DNA of 64,000 nucleotides from Palleniella intestinalis (GTDB lineage Bacteria > Bacteroidota > Bacteroidia > Bacteroidales > Bacteroidaceae), in the NCBI RefSeq assembly GCF_013166595.1, contig NZ_JABKKG010000001.1:186001-250000 (forward strand), in the 5' to 3' direction. Position 1 is the stretch's first letter. Each line of letters starts with the position of its first letter. A model generated the notes under the pieces. The model did no database searches. It saw only the letters and a program-made list of their open reading frames with translations, and had not been told where the DNA came from. The position numbers were made by a program, and so were the translations under genes. Below are positions 8,836-18,095 of this stretch, piece by piece.

Positions 8836-8843
8836 TAATTTTG
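8836..8843 (+). promoter_or_regulatory. -7 box of uvrB, nearly leaderless
   Basis: TAATTTTG ends 5 bases before the uvrB ATG (8849). In this promoter type transcription starts about 4 bases after the box, so the mRNA would have a leader of only a few bases. No Shine-Dalgarno sequence fits in front of the ATG. A -33 TTTG is not obvious. Confidence 0.55.
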
Positions 8844-8848
8844 CATCT

Positions 8849-10969
8849 ATGCACAAATTCAAACTCACATCTCAATACAAACCTACCGGTGACCAGCCGG
8901 AAGCAATACACCAGTTGACGGAAGGCATAAAGCGTGGCGACCCGGCTCAGGTTCTGCTTGGAGTAACAGGCTCCGGCAAGACCTTCACCATGGCAAATGT
9001 CATTGCAGAGTGTAACCGCCCAACACTTGTATTCTCACATAACAAGACTCTTGCTGCCCAACTCTATAAGGAGATGAAAGGATTCTTCCCAGAGAATGCG
9101 GTGGAATATTATGTCTCATACTACGATTACTACCAGCCGGAGGCATATCTCCCCTCCTCCGACACATATATCGAGAAAGACCTTGCCATAAACGAAGAGA
9201 TTGACCGCCTGCGACTGTCTGCCGTTTCTTCCCTTCTATCAGGCAGGCGGGATGTTATTGTCATTGCATCAGTCTCTTGCATCTACGGTATGGGAGGACC
9301 TGCTGCCATGAAAGGCTCCGTGATTACGCTGAAAAGCGGTATGCAGATAGACCGCAATGACTTGTTGCGAAAACTTGTTGAAGCCTTGTATGTCAGAAAC
9401 GACCTTGCTTTGGAAAGAGGAAATTTCCGTGTCAAAGGCGATACAATAGATGTTGCGATGGCATATTCCGAACGAATCCTCCGCATAGAAATGTGGGATG
9501 ATACAATTGATTCTATATCAGAGCTTGACGCAATGACTTTTGCAAGACTTGAATCGTTTGAGGAATATCAGGTCTATCCTGCCAATATTTTTGTCACTTC
9601 AAAGGACCAGATAGAATCAGCCGTACGCAACATTCAGGATGACCTCATGGAGCGCATAACGTTCTATGAAGAACTTGGCGATACGGTACGTGCACAGCGC
9701 ATCAAGGAAAGAGTTGAATATGACATAGACATGATTAAGGAGATGGGGCATTGCTCCGGCATTGAGAATTACTCTCGGTATTTCGATGGGCGAGAGCCCG
9801 GGCAGCGCCCTTACTGCCTGTTTGACTTTTTCCCGGACGACATGCTGGTGTTCATTGATGAGAGCCATGCTTCCATTCCTCAGCTTCATGCCATGTATGG
9901 AAATGACCGCTCAAGGAAACAGAATCTGGTGGAATATGCATTCAGGCTGCCTGCCGCATTTGACAACAGACCATTGAAGTTTGAAGAGTTTGAGACACTT
10001 TCCAAGCAGGTTGTATATATTTCTGCAACACCTGCTCCGTATGAACTTGAACAGGCGGAAGGCGTTGTTGTCGAGCAGATTATCCGCCCGACTGGTCTCC
10101 TTGACCCAAGAATAGAAGTGCGCCCGACTGCCAATCAGGTTGACGACCTTCTGAATGAAATTGTCGAACATAAGGAGAAAGGAGAGAGAACACTTGTCAT
10201 TACGCTTACAAAACGCATGGCGGAGGAGATGACAGAATACCTGTTAAACCACGATGTTCCAACAGCTTATATACATTCCGATGTAGATACACTTGATCGT
10301 ATAAAGATTCTTAACGAACTACGTGCCGGAGCTTATGATGTGCTTGTCGGAGTCAACTTGTTGCGTGAAGGACTTGACATACCGGAAGTGTCTCTTGTAG
10401 CAATACTTGATGCAGACAAAGAAGGATTCCTTCGCAATGCCCGTGGCATGACACAGATGGCTGGACGTGCTGCACGAAATGTAAACGGACTTGTCATCAT
10501 GTATGCCGACCGCATAACAAAATCCATGCAGATAACCATTGACGAGACTGCACGCCGTCGTGCAAAGCAGATGCAATATAATGAAGAGCATGGAATCGTA
10601 CCTCAGCAGATTATCAAAGATATTCAGGATGGTGGACTCTCAGCCATGCGCCAGCAGGCTTTTGATGCTGTCAAAGGTACTGCAAAAACATCACGACAGA
10701 GTGTCTATGATGAGAACAAGAAGAGGCTGCACATTGAAGAAGGAGCATACATTGAACCGGAAGAACGCAAATATATCCTGCCTGATGACGACCAGCAGAT
10801 GGTTGCAGACCCTATTATGCGCAACATGACAGAGGCAGAACTTCGGAAGTCAATCCTCCATACCACCGCTATGATGAAGGAAGCGGCAAAGAATCTTGAC
10901 TTCATACAGGCGGCACAGTATCGCGACGAACTCCTGCGCCTGCAGGAACTCTTACCCGAACAACAGTAA
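8849..10969 (+). CDS. uvrB: Excinuclease ABC subunit B
   Basis: DNA-damage verifying helicase-like subunit of the UvrABC nucleotide excision repair system. The 706-residue length is usual for UvrB. Visible motifs in order: Walker A GVTGSGKT (residues 38-45), the beta-hairpin region YYDYYQPEAYLPSSDTYIEKD that threads DNA (about 92-112), the DESHAS Walker B, the helicase motif V segment VGVNLLREGLDIPEVS, motif VI QMAGRAARN, and the C-terminal UVR domain (AAKNLDFIQAAQYRDELLRL) that contacts UvrA/UvrC. It begins the uvrB-nhaC-gluQ group, with 32 bases before nhaC. Confidence 0.97.
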   Translation: MHKFKLTSQYKPTGDQPEAIHQLTEGIKRGDPAQVLLGVTGSGKTFTMANVIAECNRPTLVFSHNKTLAAQLYKEMKGFFPENAVEYYVSYYDYYQPEAYLPSSDTYIEKDLAINEEIDRLRLSAVSSLLSGRRDVIVIASVSCIYGMGGPAAMKGSVITLKSGMQIDRNDLLRKLVEALYVRNDLALERGNFRVKGDTIDVAMAYSERILRIEMWDDTIDSISELDAMTFARLESFEEYQVYPANIFVTSKDQIESAVRNIQDDLMERITFYEELGDTVRAQRIKERVEYDIDMIKEMGHCSGIENYSRYFDGREPGQRPYCLFDFFPDDMLVFIDESHASIPQLHAMYGNDRSRKQNLVEYAFRLPAAFDNRPLKFEEFETLSKQVVYISATPAPYELEQAEGVVVEQIIRPTGLLDPRIEVRPTANQVDDLLNEIVEHKEKGERTLVITLTKRMAEEMTEYLLNHDVPTAYIHSDVDTLDRIKILNELRAGAYDVLVGVNLLREGLDIPEVSLVAILDADKEGFLRNARGMTQMAGRAARNVNGLVIMYADRITKSMQITIDETARRRAKQMQYNEEHGIVPQQIIKDIQDGGLSAMRQQAFDAVKGTAKTSRQSVYDENKKRLHIEEGAYIEPEERKYILPDDDQQMVADPIMRNMTEAELRKSILHTTAMMKEAAKNLDFIQAAQYRDELLRLQELLPEQQ

Positions 10970-11001
10970 AAACACAATAGAAAGAAAAGCAAATAAGAAT
11001 A

Positions 11002-12411
11002 ATGAAAGAACCATCAGCATGGCTCAGTGCAATCCCCCTTATAACTCTTATTGTACTACTCAGTGTAACAATCTCCGTTTTTGGCAGTGATTCATTAGCA
11101 GGACCATCACAAATAGCACTACTGTGCTCCACCGCTGTCTGCGTTTCTCTCGGCATGGGCGTATGCAAAGTGAAATGGAGCACTATAGAACAGAATATCG
11201 AGTCTAAAGTACGAGAGACAACAGTGTCGATATACATACTGCTTGTCATTGGAATGCTTTCCGCATCATGGATGATAAGCGGTATTGTCCCCACTCTTAT
11301 CTGCTATGGCATACAAGTCATCCACCCTTCAGTGTTCCTTGCATCCGCTTGTGCCATAAGTGCATTCATTTCTATAATGACAGGCTCTTCATGGACAACA
11401 ATTGCGACAATCGGCATTGCCCTGCTTGGTATCGGCAGAGCTCTCGGCTTTGAAGACGGCTGGATAGCAGGTGCAATAATCTCCGGAGCATATTTCGGGG
11501 ACAAGGTGTCACCGTTAAGTGACACGACAGTGCTTGCATCTTCCGTTTCCGGAACTCCACTGTTCAAGCACATACGCTACATGATGCTCACAACAACACC
11601 CACAATCGTCATCACACTTGTGATATTCAGTATTGCCGGACTGTGGATGGGAAATGTAAACAGCAGTGATACAGCATTGTACACAAGTGCATTGGAGAAA
11701 ACATTTACAATCACACCGTGGCTGCTGATAGTTCCGATTGTCACAGCATACCTTATCTATAGAAAGGTTCCGTCACTCATTGTCCTATTCTCTTCATCCA
11801 TAATGGCAGTGGTAATGATGCTTATCTTCCAAAGAGAAGTTCTCCTGCAAATCTCCGACTCCCTGTTCAAATCCATCATCATAACACTGAGCCAGTCAAC
11901 TGCTGTCAATACGGGCGTGCCAATCCTCAATGACCTTGTATCCACAAGTGGAATGACCGGAATGCTGAACACTATCTGGCTTATCCTCTCAGCCATGGTC
12001 TTTGGTGGAGCCATGACGGCTTGCGGAATGCTGAAAAGTTTCCTGCATGCTATCTTCCGCCGTATGGTAAAGACTCGTGTCGGACTTATCGCTGCAACAG
12101 TGATGAACGGCATAGCCATGAACGTAATGACAGGTGACCAGTATATATCCATAATCCTTACAGCGAACATGTTCAAAGAAGAATACAGCAAACAGGGCTA
12201 TGAATCCCGTCTGCTCTCCCGCTCATGCGAGGACAGTGCCACTGTTGTCTCCGTGCTCATTCCATGGAACACCTGCGGCATGACGCAGGCAACAGTCCTT
12301 GGAGTTGCGACACTGGTCTATCTCCCCTATTGCTTCTTCTGCTATCTCTCACCGTTAATGTCCATATTTCATGCAGCTTTAGGCTGGAAAATCACGAAAA
12401 ATGAAAGGTAG
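11002..12411 (+). CDS. nhaC: Na+/H+ antiporter, NhaC family
   Basis: Inner membrane antiporter of the NhaC family, exchanging protons for sodium or for organic acids. The 469-residue protein has about eleven hydrophobic segments. The family signature region SGAYFGDKVSPLSDTTVLAS lies near residues 165-184, where the charged Asp residues sit inside the membrane. A second polar stretch GMTQATVLGVA is near the end. Some NhaC relatives carry malate/lactate rather than simple sodium/proton exchange, and the sequence does not decide this. The 3' end overlaps gluQ by 11 bases, so the two are coupled. Confidence 0.88.
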   Translation: MKEPSAWLSAIPLITLIVLLSVTISVFGSDSLAGPSQIALLCSTAVCVSLGMGVCKVKWSTIEQNIESKVRETTVSIYILLVIGMLSASWMISGIVPTLICYGIQVIHPSVFLASACAISAFISIMTGSSWTTIATIGIALLGIGRALGFEDGWIAGAIISGAYFGDKVSPLSDTTVLASSVSGTPLFKHIRYMMLTTTPTIVITLVIFSIAGLWMGNVNSSDTALYTSALEKTFTITPWLLIVPIVTAYLIYRKVPSLIVLFSSSIMAVVMMLIFQREVLLQISDSLFKSIIITLSQSTAVNTGVPILNDLVSTSGMTGMLNTIWLILSAMVFGGAMTACGMLKSFLHAIFRRMVKTRVGLIAATVMNGIAMNVMTGDQYISIILTANMFKEEYSKQGYESRLLSRSCEDSATVVSVLIPWNTCGMTQATVLGVATLVYLPYCFFCYLSPLMSIFHAALGWKITKNER

Positions 12412-13342
12412 ATTTGCTCCGTCACCAACAGGCAGGATGCATCTTGGCAATGTTTATTCAGCCTTATTGGCTTGGCTTTCAGCAAGAAGCCAAGCCGGGC
12501 AGTTCGTCTTGCGAATAGAGGATATTGACCAACAGCGTTCAAAGAAATCCTATGCGGAACTGATAGAGGACGACCTGCATTGGCTTGGGTTGGATTGGGA
12601 CGAGAAACATGTGCAAAGCGAAAGGTTTCCTCTTTACGAAGAACAGCTGCATAAGTTGGAAGCCAGTGGACATACATACCCATGTTACTGCACACGTGCG
12701 GACATTATGGCAACACAGGCGCCACATGAGTCTGACGGCAGAGTGGTTCACACTGAGTGCCAAAGATTGAATGATTTCCGTCTTCATAGGTTGAATGACA
12801 ACCGTACAATAAGGTCCACAAGACTCATTGTCCCAAACAAAGATGTGACATTCACCGACATGCACTATGGCGAACAGAGTGTTAATCTTGAAAGGCAATG
12901 TGGGGATTTTATCGTAAGGCGAGGCGATGGCGCATGGGCATACCAATTTGCTGTGGTTGTTGATGATGCACTTATGGGCATAACAGAAGTGGTACGGGGA
13001 CGCGACCTGCTTCTGTCCGTGCCACAGCAACAGTATCTTCATGGTCTGCTGGGCTTCACCCCACCGTCTTTCTGCCATTTGCCTTTATTGTGCAATGAAT
13101 CAGGGCAACGGCTTTCGAAGCGTGACAAAAGTCTCGACATGGAGTACATCCGCAGGACATTTGCACCAGAAGAGATCATCGGTTTCCTCGCTTTCCATGC
13201 CGGATTGACAGAGTCGCCTGAGGCAATAAAAGCAAAAGACCTCATCCCACTCTTTTCGTGGGACAAGGTGCCTTATGATAATATAGTTGTATGTGATAGC
13301 GCCATCTTTTCAAAAGGTATCGTTTCACATCGTAATAAGTAA
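12401..13342 (+). CDS. gluQ: Glutamyl-Q tRNA(Asp) synthetase
   Basis: Attaches glutamate to the queuosine base of tRNA(Asp). It is a short paralogue of glutamyl-tRNA synthetase that lacks the anticodon-binding domain. The 313-residue length fits. Motifs: HLGN (residues 14-17, the HIGH motif), LRIEDID, CYCTRADI (the Cys-x-Cys pair of the zinc site), and KRDKS (about 240-244, the KMSKS motif). The last nine codons and the TAA stop (13313-13342) fall inside a tetrad repeat element, so the native C-terminus has probably been replaced. The catalytic core is untouched. It overlaps nhaC by 11 bases. Confidence 0.9.
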   Translation: MKGRFAPSPTGRMHLGNVYSALLAWLSARSQAGQFVLRIEDIDQQRSKKSYAELIEDDLHWLGLDWDEKHVQSERFPLYEEQLHKLEASGHTYPCYCTRADIMATQAPHESDGRVVHTECQRLNDFRLHRLNDNRTIRSTRLIVPNKDVTFTDMHYGEQSVNLERQCGDFIVRRGDGAWAYQFAVVVDDALMGITEVVRGRDLLLSVPQQQYLHGLLGFTPPSFCHLPLLCNESGQRLSKRDKSLDMEYIRRTFAPEEIIGFLAFHAGLTESPEAIKAKDLIPLFSWDKVPYDNIVVCDSAIFSKGIVSHRNK

Positions 13343-13392
13343 CCTTTTATCCACTAAAGTGTTACACTTTGTATCATAAAAGGTTACACTTT
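13313..13392 (+). repeat. Tetrad repeat element, copy 2 (divergent)
   Basis: Four units near 13313 (AAAGGTATCGTTTC), 13335 (ATAAGTAACCTTTT), 13356 (AAAGTGTTACACTTT, nearly palindromic) and 13379 (AAAGGTTACACTTT), so again four units about 22 bases apart. Orientation looks F-F-R-F, and the flanking arm and CATAATGTCAT end of the other copies are missing. It is therefore a degraded or variant member. Unit 1 and part of unit 2 lie within the end of gluQ. It sits between converging genes. Confidence 0.65.
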
Positions 13393-13459
13393 GTTGGGCG
13401 GAATTTTACAAACAACTATTTTACTGATTCTTAATGGTTTACAAATACAGCTTTAGTGC

Positions 13460-13828
13460 CTATTTCATGAATACGAAGTAGACAGCGAGAATCAGGCATA
13501 CAAAAGCTGCAAAATGATTCCAATGGAGTTGCTCTCCTTGAAATAAGAAACCTGCAACAACAGTAAACACTGTCAGGGAAACGACTTCCTGAATAACTTT
13601 CAGCTGCATAAGTGTGAACGGTCCTCCATTGTCAACAAAGCCTATTCTATTGGCGGGCACCATAAGGCAATATTCAAAAAAAGCAATGCACCAAGAGAAC
13701 ACGATGACACCTATCAGTGGCCATGAGTTTGTCACATTCATTTGATGCAGTTTCAAGTGACCATACCATGCAAGGGTCATAAAAAAATTGCTACCTATAA
13801 GCAGCAATAAAGTGTAAATTCCGTTCAT
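13460..13828 (-). CDS. DMT-family small membrane protein (DUF486)
   Basis: A 122-residue integral membrane protein with four hydrophobic segments, matching DUF486, a one-domain relative of the drug/metabolite transporter group. The segments MNGIYTLLLLIGSNFFMTLAWYGHLK, SWPLIGVIVFSWCIAFFEYCLMVPANRIG, LKVIQEVVSLTVFTVVAGFLF and NHFAAFVCLILAVYFVFMK are typical. I chose ATG 13828 because the longer frame from 13858 would start inside a hairpin and adds a non-family leader. Its substrate is unknown; such proteins may work as dimers. Confidence 0.8.
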   Translation of the reverse strand: MNGIYTLLLLIGSNFFMTLAWYGHLKLHQMNVTNSWPLIGVIVFSWCIAFFEYCLMVPANRIGFVDNGGPFTLMQLKVIQEVVSLTVFTVVAGFLFQGEQLHWNHFAAFVCLILAVYFVFMK

Positions 13829-13840
13829 GATTAATGAATT

Positions 13841-13876
13841 AAATACAGGTAAGGGCATAGTCCCCTACCTGTATTT
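13841..13876 (-). terminator. Hairpin terminator of the pectinase genes
   Basis: Arms 13841-13855 and 13862-13876 (core AAATACAGGTA / TACCTGTATTT, one inner mismatch) form a stem of about 15 base pairs directly after the GH28-GH105 gene. On the minus strand the stem ends in GTATTTAATTCATT, a modest U-rich tail. Confidence 0.7.
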
Positions 13877-13889
13877 TGTTTGTTATCTT

Positions 13890-16571
13890 TTAATACTGGC
13901 TTGATGTGTTGTAACCAAGTTTTTCCATTTCGAGCGTAGCCCAAAGGAACGGACCTACACCCTTAGCGTCGTTGTCACGGATAGGTTCAGACATATAGTA
14001 GTCGAATGAACCGTCACGGCGTGGGTTCTTTTCAGGGCCGAGGCCGGAAACGCTCACGCCTTCTGTGAGTGAGATTGTCGGTGTTGAACCATCCTTAGGC
14101 ACATCAACGCGGATGAAGTTGTTGATGATTCCCTTGTAAGCCTTGATACCTGTCTGACGGAAGCTGTCGTCAAGATAGCCGAGGCGTGCGCCTTTGAGGA
14201 GGCAGTAGGTAAACATGCAGGAAGCTGTTGACTCTATGTAGTTGCGTGGGTCTTTAACATCCATTACATCATACCATACACCTGTCTTTGGGTCCTGATA
14301 CTTGATACATGCGCGAAGAGTCTTGTTGAGCATGTCAATGACTTCCTGACGGCGTGCATAATCCTTTGGAAGATAGTCAAGGATTTCAATCTGTGCCATT
14401 GTGAACCATCCCATGGCACGTGCCCATGTGTGACGGCTCTGTCCTGTAGTCTTGTCAGCCCAGAACATTCCGCGCTTGGAGTCCCATGCATGCTTCCACA
14501 AACCTGTCTTTGCGTCGTATGTGCGTGCATCGGTCATGGTTATTTGGTCTACGATGTCATCATAGAAAGCCATGAGTTCTTTCTGCTGAGCAGCAGCGAT
14601 TTTCTTGTTCATCTTCTTTTTGCCTGCAGGAGCAACGCCCTTGTTGGCAACTGTCAGACCTTCTTTCACCATGTATGGAGCAGCCATTGTCTTGTAAGGA
14701 AGCCCCATAAAGATACCGTCAAGCCATACCTGGTCATGGTAAATCTGCTTATGCCAGTAAACGCCTTCATCAGTGCGTGGCTGGTTGATGAGCTGACGGA
14801 AATACTCTTTCAGTGCGAGTTTCACACCTGCGCGTGGAGCGAGAGAGTCAACACGGAAGATGAAATGTGCTGTGCGGATGTTGTCAAGGTTGAAGTCTTC
14901 GTATTTGAATCCTGTTGTCTTGCCTTCATCTGAAATCATCTGTGCAGGGTAGCGCATTACATAGTTCTTGATAGCCTCGCCACCATGAGCATAGTATGTA
15001 TCAAGCATACCTTCGAGTTCGATACCCATAACGTATGACCACTTTCCCTTTGGATGCTTGATTGAGTCAGTGAAGTCAAGGTAGATAGGGTTCGGATTGC
15101 GCTTCATCTCAGAGTAAGTCATCCACTCAGCGTAGCTTTTGTATGGAGCCTTCTCAATGAAATCAGAACCAGAAGTGTTCATGAGCTTGCCATTTACCTT
15201 TACATTTTCAAAGAAGATGTCGTGGCAACGGTTCTCACGAAGGAACGGCTTGACACTTACGTTGTTGAATGTACAGTTCTTGACATGGATGTCGTATACA
15301 GCATCTTTCTCCTTTATGCCATTGATTTGTACACCATATTTGGACTTCTGGCATGTTACATTCTCCATCCATACATTGTGCACATAAGGGATATGACCGC
15401 GCTCGGAAACTTCCTTTGGCCAATAGTTGATGTTAATGCGCATTACAGACTCCTTGCACTCGCCTACTGTCACATTACGCATGTAGATGTTCTTTGTCAC
15501 ACCGCCGCGGCAGGTATTTGTCTTGATGCGGAGAATACGGTCAAGATTAGGAGATGACATGTTGCAGTTTTCTGCAAAGACATTCTCTACACCGGCAGAG
15601 ATTTCAGAACCGATTACAACACCGCCATGACCGTCTTCCATGGTACAGCCACGGATGATGATATTCTTTGAAGAACGACCGTCACGACGTCCGTCAGCAT
15701 TACGTCCGGACTTGATTGCGATACAGTCGTCACCAGTATGGAACATACAGTTCTCAATCAGGACATTCTCACATGACTCTGGGTCACAACCGTCGCCATT
15801 AGGACCTTCGTTGATGACCTTTATACCACGGATGGTAATGTTCTTTGAGAACAGTGGGTGCAGCACCCAGAACGGAGAGTCTATCATTGTAACACCTTCG
15901 ATGAGGATGTTCTCTGAATTTACAAGGTTGACAAGCTGCATACGCAGTCCCTTGCCCATGCCGAACTGACGCTGCTCGACAGGAACACCTTCGTCACACA
16001 TCTTCTGTAGGAGTTCGCGTGAACCCATGACGCCGTTCATTGAGCGTGATGTCTCACCGCCTTTGTATCCCCACCATTCTTCTCCGGTCCACATCCAGAA
16101 TGTGTTCTTGTTTCCGTTGCCGTCGATGGTGCCCTCACCTGTGATAGCAATGTTCTTTGCACCATTTGAGTAGATGCATGGAGAATAGCCGTAGAGGTCA
16201 AGTCCTTCATAGCGTGTGTAGACTTTCGGATAGAGTTCAGGTTCGAAAGCGAACTTCAACACAGCACCTTTGGAAAGTACCAGATTGACATCTGACTTCA
16301 AAGTGATTGCGCCTGTCCAGAATGTGCCTGCCGGTATGACTACCTTACCGCCGCCTTTTGCAGAACATTTGTCAATGGCAGCCTGAATGGCTTTTTGGTT
16401 CTTTGCGGCTTTGGCTTTAACACTGATTGAAGGCTTGTACACCTTCTCTGCAAAAGTCGGAGCCTTGATGCTCTGCTCTATCTTCTTATAGAGAGCAGCG
16501 TCCCACCCTTCTGCGAAGACCGAGCCACTCAGAAGACAGAGAGCAAAAATTAAAACTGAGAGTTTTTTCAT
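13890..16571 (-). CDS. Secreted GH28-GH105 fusion (polygalacturonase plus unsaturated uronyl hydrolase)
   Basis: A two-domain pectin enzyme of 893 residues, exported by an N-terminal signal peptide (cleavage likely after VFA, residue 20). Domain 1 (about 30-480) is a GH28 beta-helix: GPNGDGCDP (256-264), TGDDCIAIKSGRN (278-290) with the acidic catalytic pair, GHGGVVIGSE (314-323) and RIKTN (347-351). Domain 2 (about 500-890) is an alpha/alpha GH105 (YteR-like) domain: HDQVWLDGIFMGLPY (H612, D613), RAMGWF and ESTASCMFTY. Together they could cut galacturonan or rhamnogalacturonan chains and then remove unsaturated ends left by lyases. A lysine-rich insert (GKKKMNKK) lies in the GH105 part. The domain boundary is estimated by eye. 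Confidence 0.9.
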   Translation of the reverse strand: MKKLSVLIFALCLLSGSVFAEGWDAALYKKIEQSIKAPTFAEKVYKPSISVKAKAAKNQKAIQAAIDKCSAKGGGKVVIPAGTFWTGAITLKSDVNLVLSKGAVLKFAFEPELYPKVYTRYEGLDLYGYSPCIYSNGAKNIAITGEGTIDGNGNKNTFWMWTGEEWWGYKGGETSRSMNGVMGSRELLQKMCDEGVPVEQRQFGMGKGLRMQLVNLVNSENILIEGVTMIDSPFWVLHPLFSKNITIRGIKVINEGPNGDGCDPESCENVLIENCMFHTGDDCIAIKSGRNADGRRDGRSSKNIIIRGCTMEDGHGGVVIGSEISAGVENVFAENCNMSSPNLDRILRIKTNTCRGGVTKNIYMRNVTVGECKESVMRININYWPKEVSERGHIPYVHNVWMENVTCQKSKYGVQINGIKEKDAVYDIHVKNCTFNNVSVKPFLRENRCHDIFFENVKVNGKLMNTSGSDFIEKAPYKSYAEWMTYSEMKRNPNPIYLDFTDSIKHPKGKWSYVMGIELEGMLDTYYAHGGEAIKNYVMRYPAQMISDEGKTTGFKYEDFNLDNIRTAHFIFRVDSLAPRAGVKLALKEYFRQLINQPRTDEGVYWHKQIYHDQVWLDGIFMGLPYKTMAAPYMVKEGLTVANKGVAPAGKKKMNKKIAAAQQKELMAFYDDIVDQITMTDARTYDAKTGLWKHAWDSKRGMFWADKTTGQSRHTWARAMGWFTMAQIEILDYLPKDYARRQEVIDMLNKTLRACIKYQDPKTGVWYDVMDVKDPRNYIESTASCMFTYCLLKGARLGYLDDSFRQTGIKAYKGIINNFIRVDVPKDGSTPTISLTEGVSVSGLGPEKNPRRDGSFDYYMSEPIRDNDAKGVGPFLWATLEMEKLGYNTSSQY

Positions 16572-16600
16572 GTTTTGTTTTTATTAGTTAATGATAGATT

Positions 16601-18004
16601 TTAGAAGTCTGCGCTTACAGTAACATTATCAAGATGTATGTTCTTTACCAAGCCTGTCTTGTATACAGGGACATCGGAAAGTCCACCGAACTTACAGTTC
16701 TTGACATTTATGTTGTAAATCTGTGCTTCCTTTGAATCTTTTGCTTCAAGACCATTAAGGAGTATGCCGTATCTTGACTTCTTGCAAGTAACGTTCTCTA
16801 CATAGACATTACGCACTGTCGGGATGTGTCCACGCTCAGCAATTTCCTTTGGCTCATAAACGAGGTTGATGCGCATCACAGCTTCACGGCACTGACCGAC
16901 ACGGATATTACGTACATAGATGTTCTCGTTGATACCTCCACGGCATGTGTTTGTCTTTATACGGATGACACGATCGAGGTTAGGAGAGTCCATTTCACAA
17001 TTCTCTGCAAAGACATTCTGCACACCACCTGAGATTTCAGAACCGATTACAACACCACCATGGCCGTCAGCCATCTTACAATTGCGGATGATGATGTTCT
17101 TGCAAGGAATGTTGGCTTTCAAGCCATCGGCGTTACGACCGGACTTCAATGCAATGCAGTCGTCACCTGTGTGGAATGTGCAATTCTCTATCAGTACATC
17201 CTCACATGACTCTGGGTCGCAACCGTCGCCATTAGGACCTTCATTGTAGATTGTAACTCCCTTGACTGTAAGATTCTTGCAGAACAGCGGATGGATAACC
17301 CAGAATGGAGAATCACGGAGTTCAACGCCTTCAATGATAGCGTTCTCACAACGTACGAAGTTCACAAGCTGTGGGCGGAGACCTTTTCCCTTGCCAAAGA
17401 CACGCTCTTTTGTAGGAACTCCGGCATCTGCCATTTTGAGAAGGTTAGCACGGTTGCCGACTTTGTCAGTTCCCTGCCACTCGTCCACACCTTCATGGTA
17501 TCCATGGCGCTTGTTACCTTTCATGTACCACCAACGTTCATTTGAACCATTGCCATTGATTATTCCCTCACCTGTCAGTCCTATGTTCTTCGCATCGACA
17601 GCATAGATGCATGGCTGGTAGTTAATGATATTCAGACCTTCCCAACGTGTCTCCACATTAGGATACAGGTCGCGGTCGAAAGCGAAAACAAGTTCTGCAC
17701 CTTTCTCCACAACAAGATTCACATTGGAGCGGAGGGTTATTGCGCCTGTCTGATACTTTCCTGCAGGGATGACAACCTTACCACCTCCGGACTTGCTACA
17801 CTTTAGGATTGCAGCGTTGATAGCTTTCTGGTTGGCCTTTGCGGAAGCAGAAGGTTTGATTGAAGGCTTGAACACTTTTTCCTTGAATGTCGGTGCAACT
17901 ATACGTGCACTGATTTCCTTGTAAGTCGTGTTCCACGCATCCTGAGCCATAGCTGTAAAAGGCAGCATAAGACACAATGCGAGTGTTTGAAAAACTTTTC
18001 TCAT
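16601..18004 (-). CDS. Secreted GH28 polygalacturonase-like enzyme
   Basis: A single-domain GH28 enzyme of 467 residues with signal peptide (cleavage likely after AMA, near residue 20). It is closely related to the N-terminal half of the next gene, sharing GPNGDGCDPESCE, HTGDDCIALKSGRNADG, GHGGVVIGSEISGGVQNVF and RIKTNTCRGG, so the two arose by tandem duplication, with the second then fused to GH105. It would hydrolyse alpha-1,4-galacturonic or rhamnogalacturonan links in the periplasm or outside. It precedes the fusion gene by 29 bases, so they form an operon. No SusC/SusD pair, regulator or lyase lies next to them in this window. Confidence 0.9.
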   Translation of the reverse strand: MRKVFQTLALCLMLPFTAMAQDAWNTTYKEISARIVAPTFKEKVFKPSIKPSASAKANQKAINAAILKCSKSGGGKVVIPAGKYQTGAITLRSNVNLVVEKGAELVFAFDRDLYPNVETRWEGLNIINYQPCIYAVDAKNIGLTGEGIINGNGSNERWWYMKGNKRHGYHEGVDEWQGTDKVGNRANLLKMADAGVPTKERVFGKGKGLRPQLVNFVRCENAIIEGVELRDSPFWVIHPLFCKNLTVKGVTIYNEGPNGDGCDPESCEDVLIENCTFHTGDDCIALKSGRNADGLKANIPCKNIIIRNCKMADGHGGVVIGSEISGGVQNVFAENCEMDSPNLDRVIRIKTNTCRGGINENIYVRNIRVGQCREAVMRINLVYEPKEIAERGHIPTVRNVYVENVTCKKSRYGILLNGLEAKDSKEAQIYNINVKNCKFGGLSDVPVYKTGLVKNIHLDNVTVSADF

Positions 18005-18095
18005 AATTGTTGGATTTAAGTTTGTTATATAAATTAATAGAATATTGTTAGTTATGATTTATTGGCAACTCTTGAGTCCGTTATTACATGTATCA

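Noticed and set aside
12539..13078. Open frame antisense to gluQ (179 codons)
   Set aside because: Lies wholly within gluQ on the opposite strand, with no motif and an odd composition.
13460..13858. Longer start of the DUF486 gene
   Set aside because: The extra 10 codons lie inside the terminator hairpin, and ATG 13828 gives the usual family start (MNGIYTLLLLIG).
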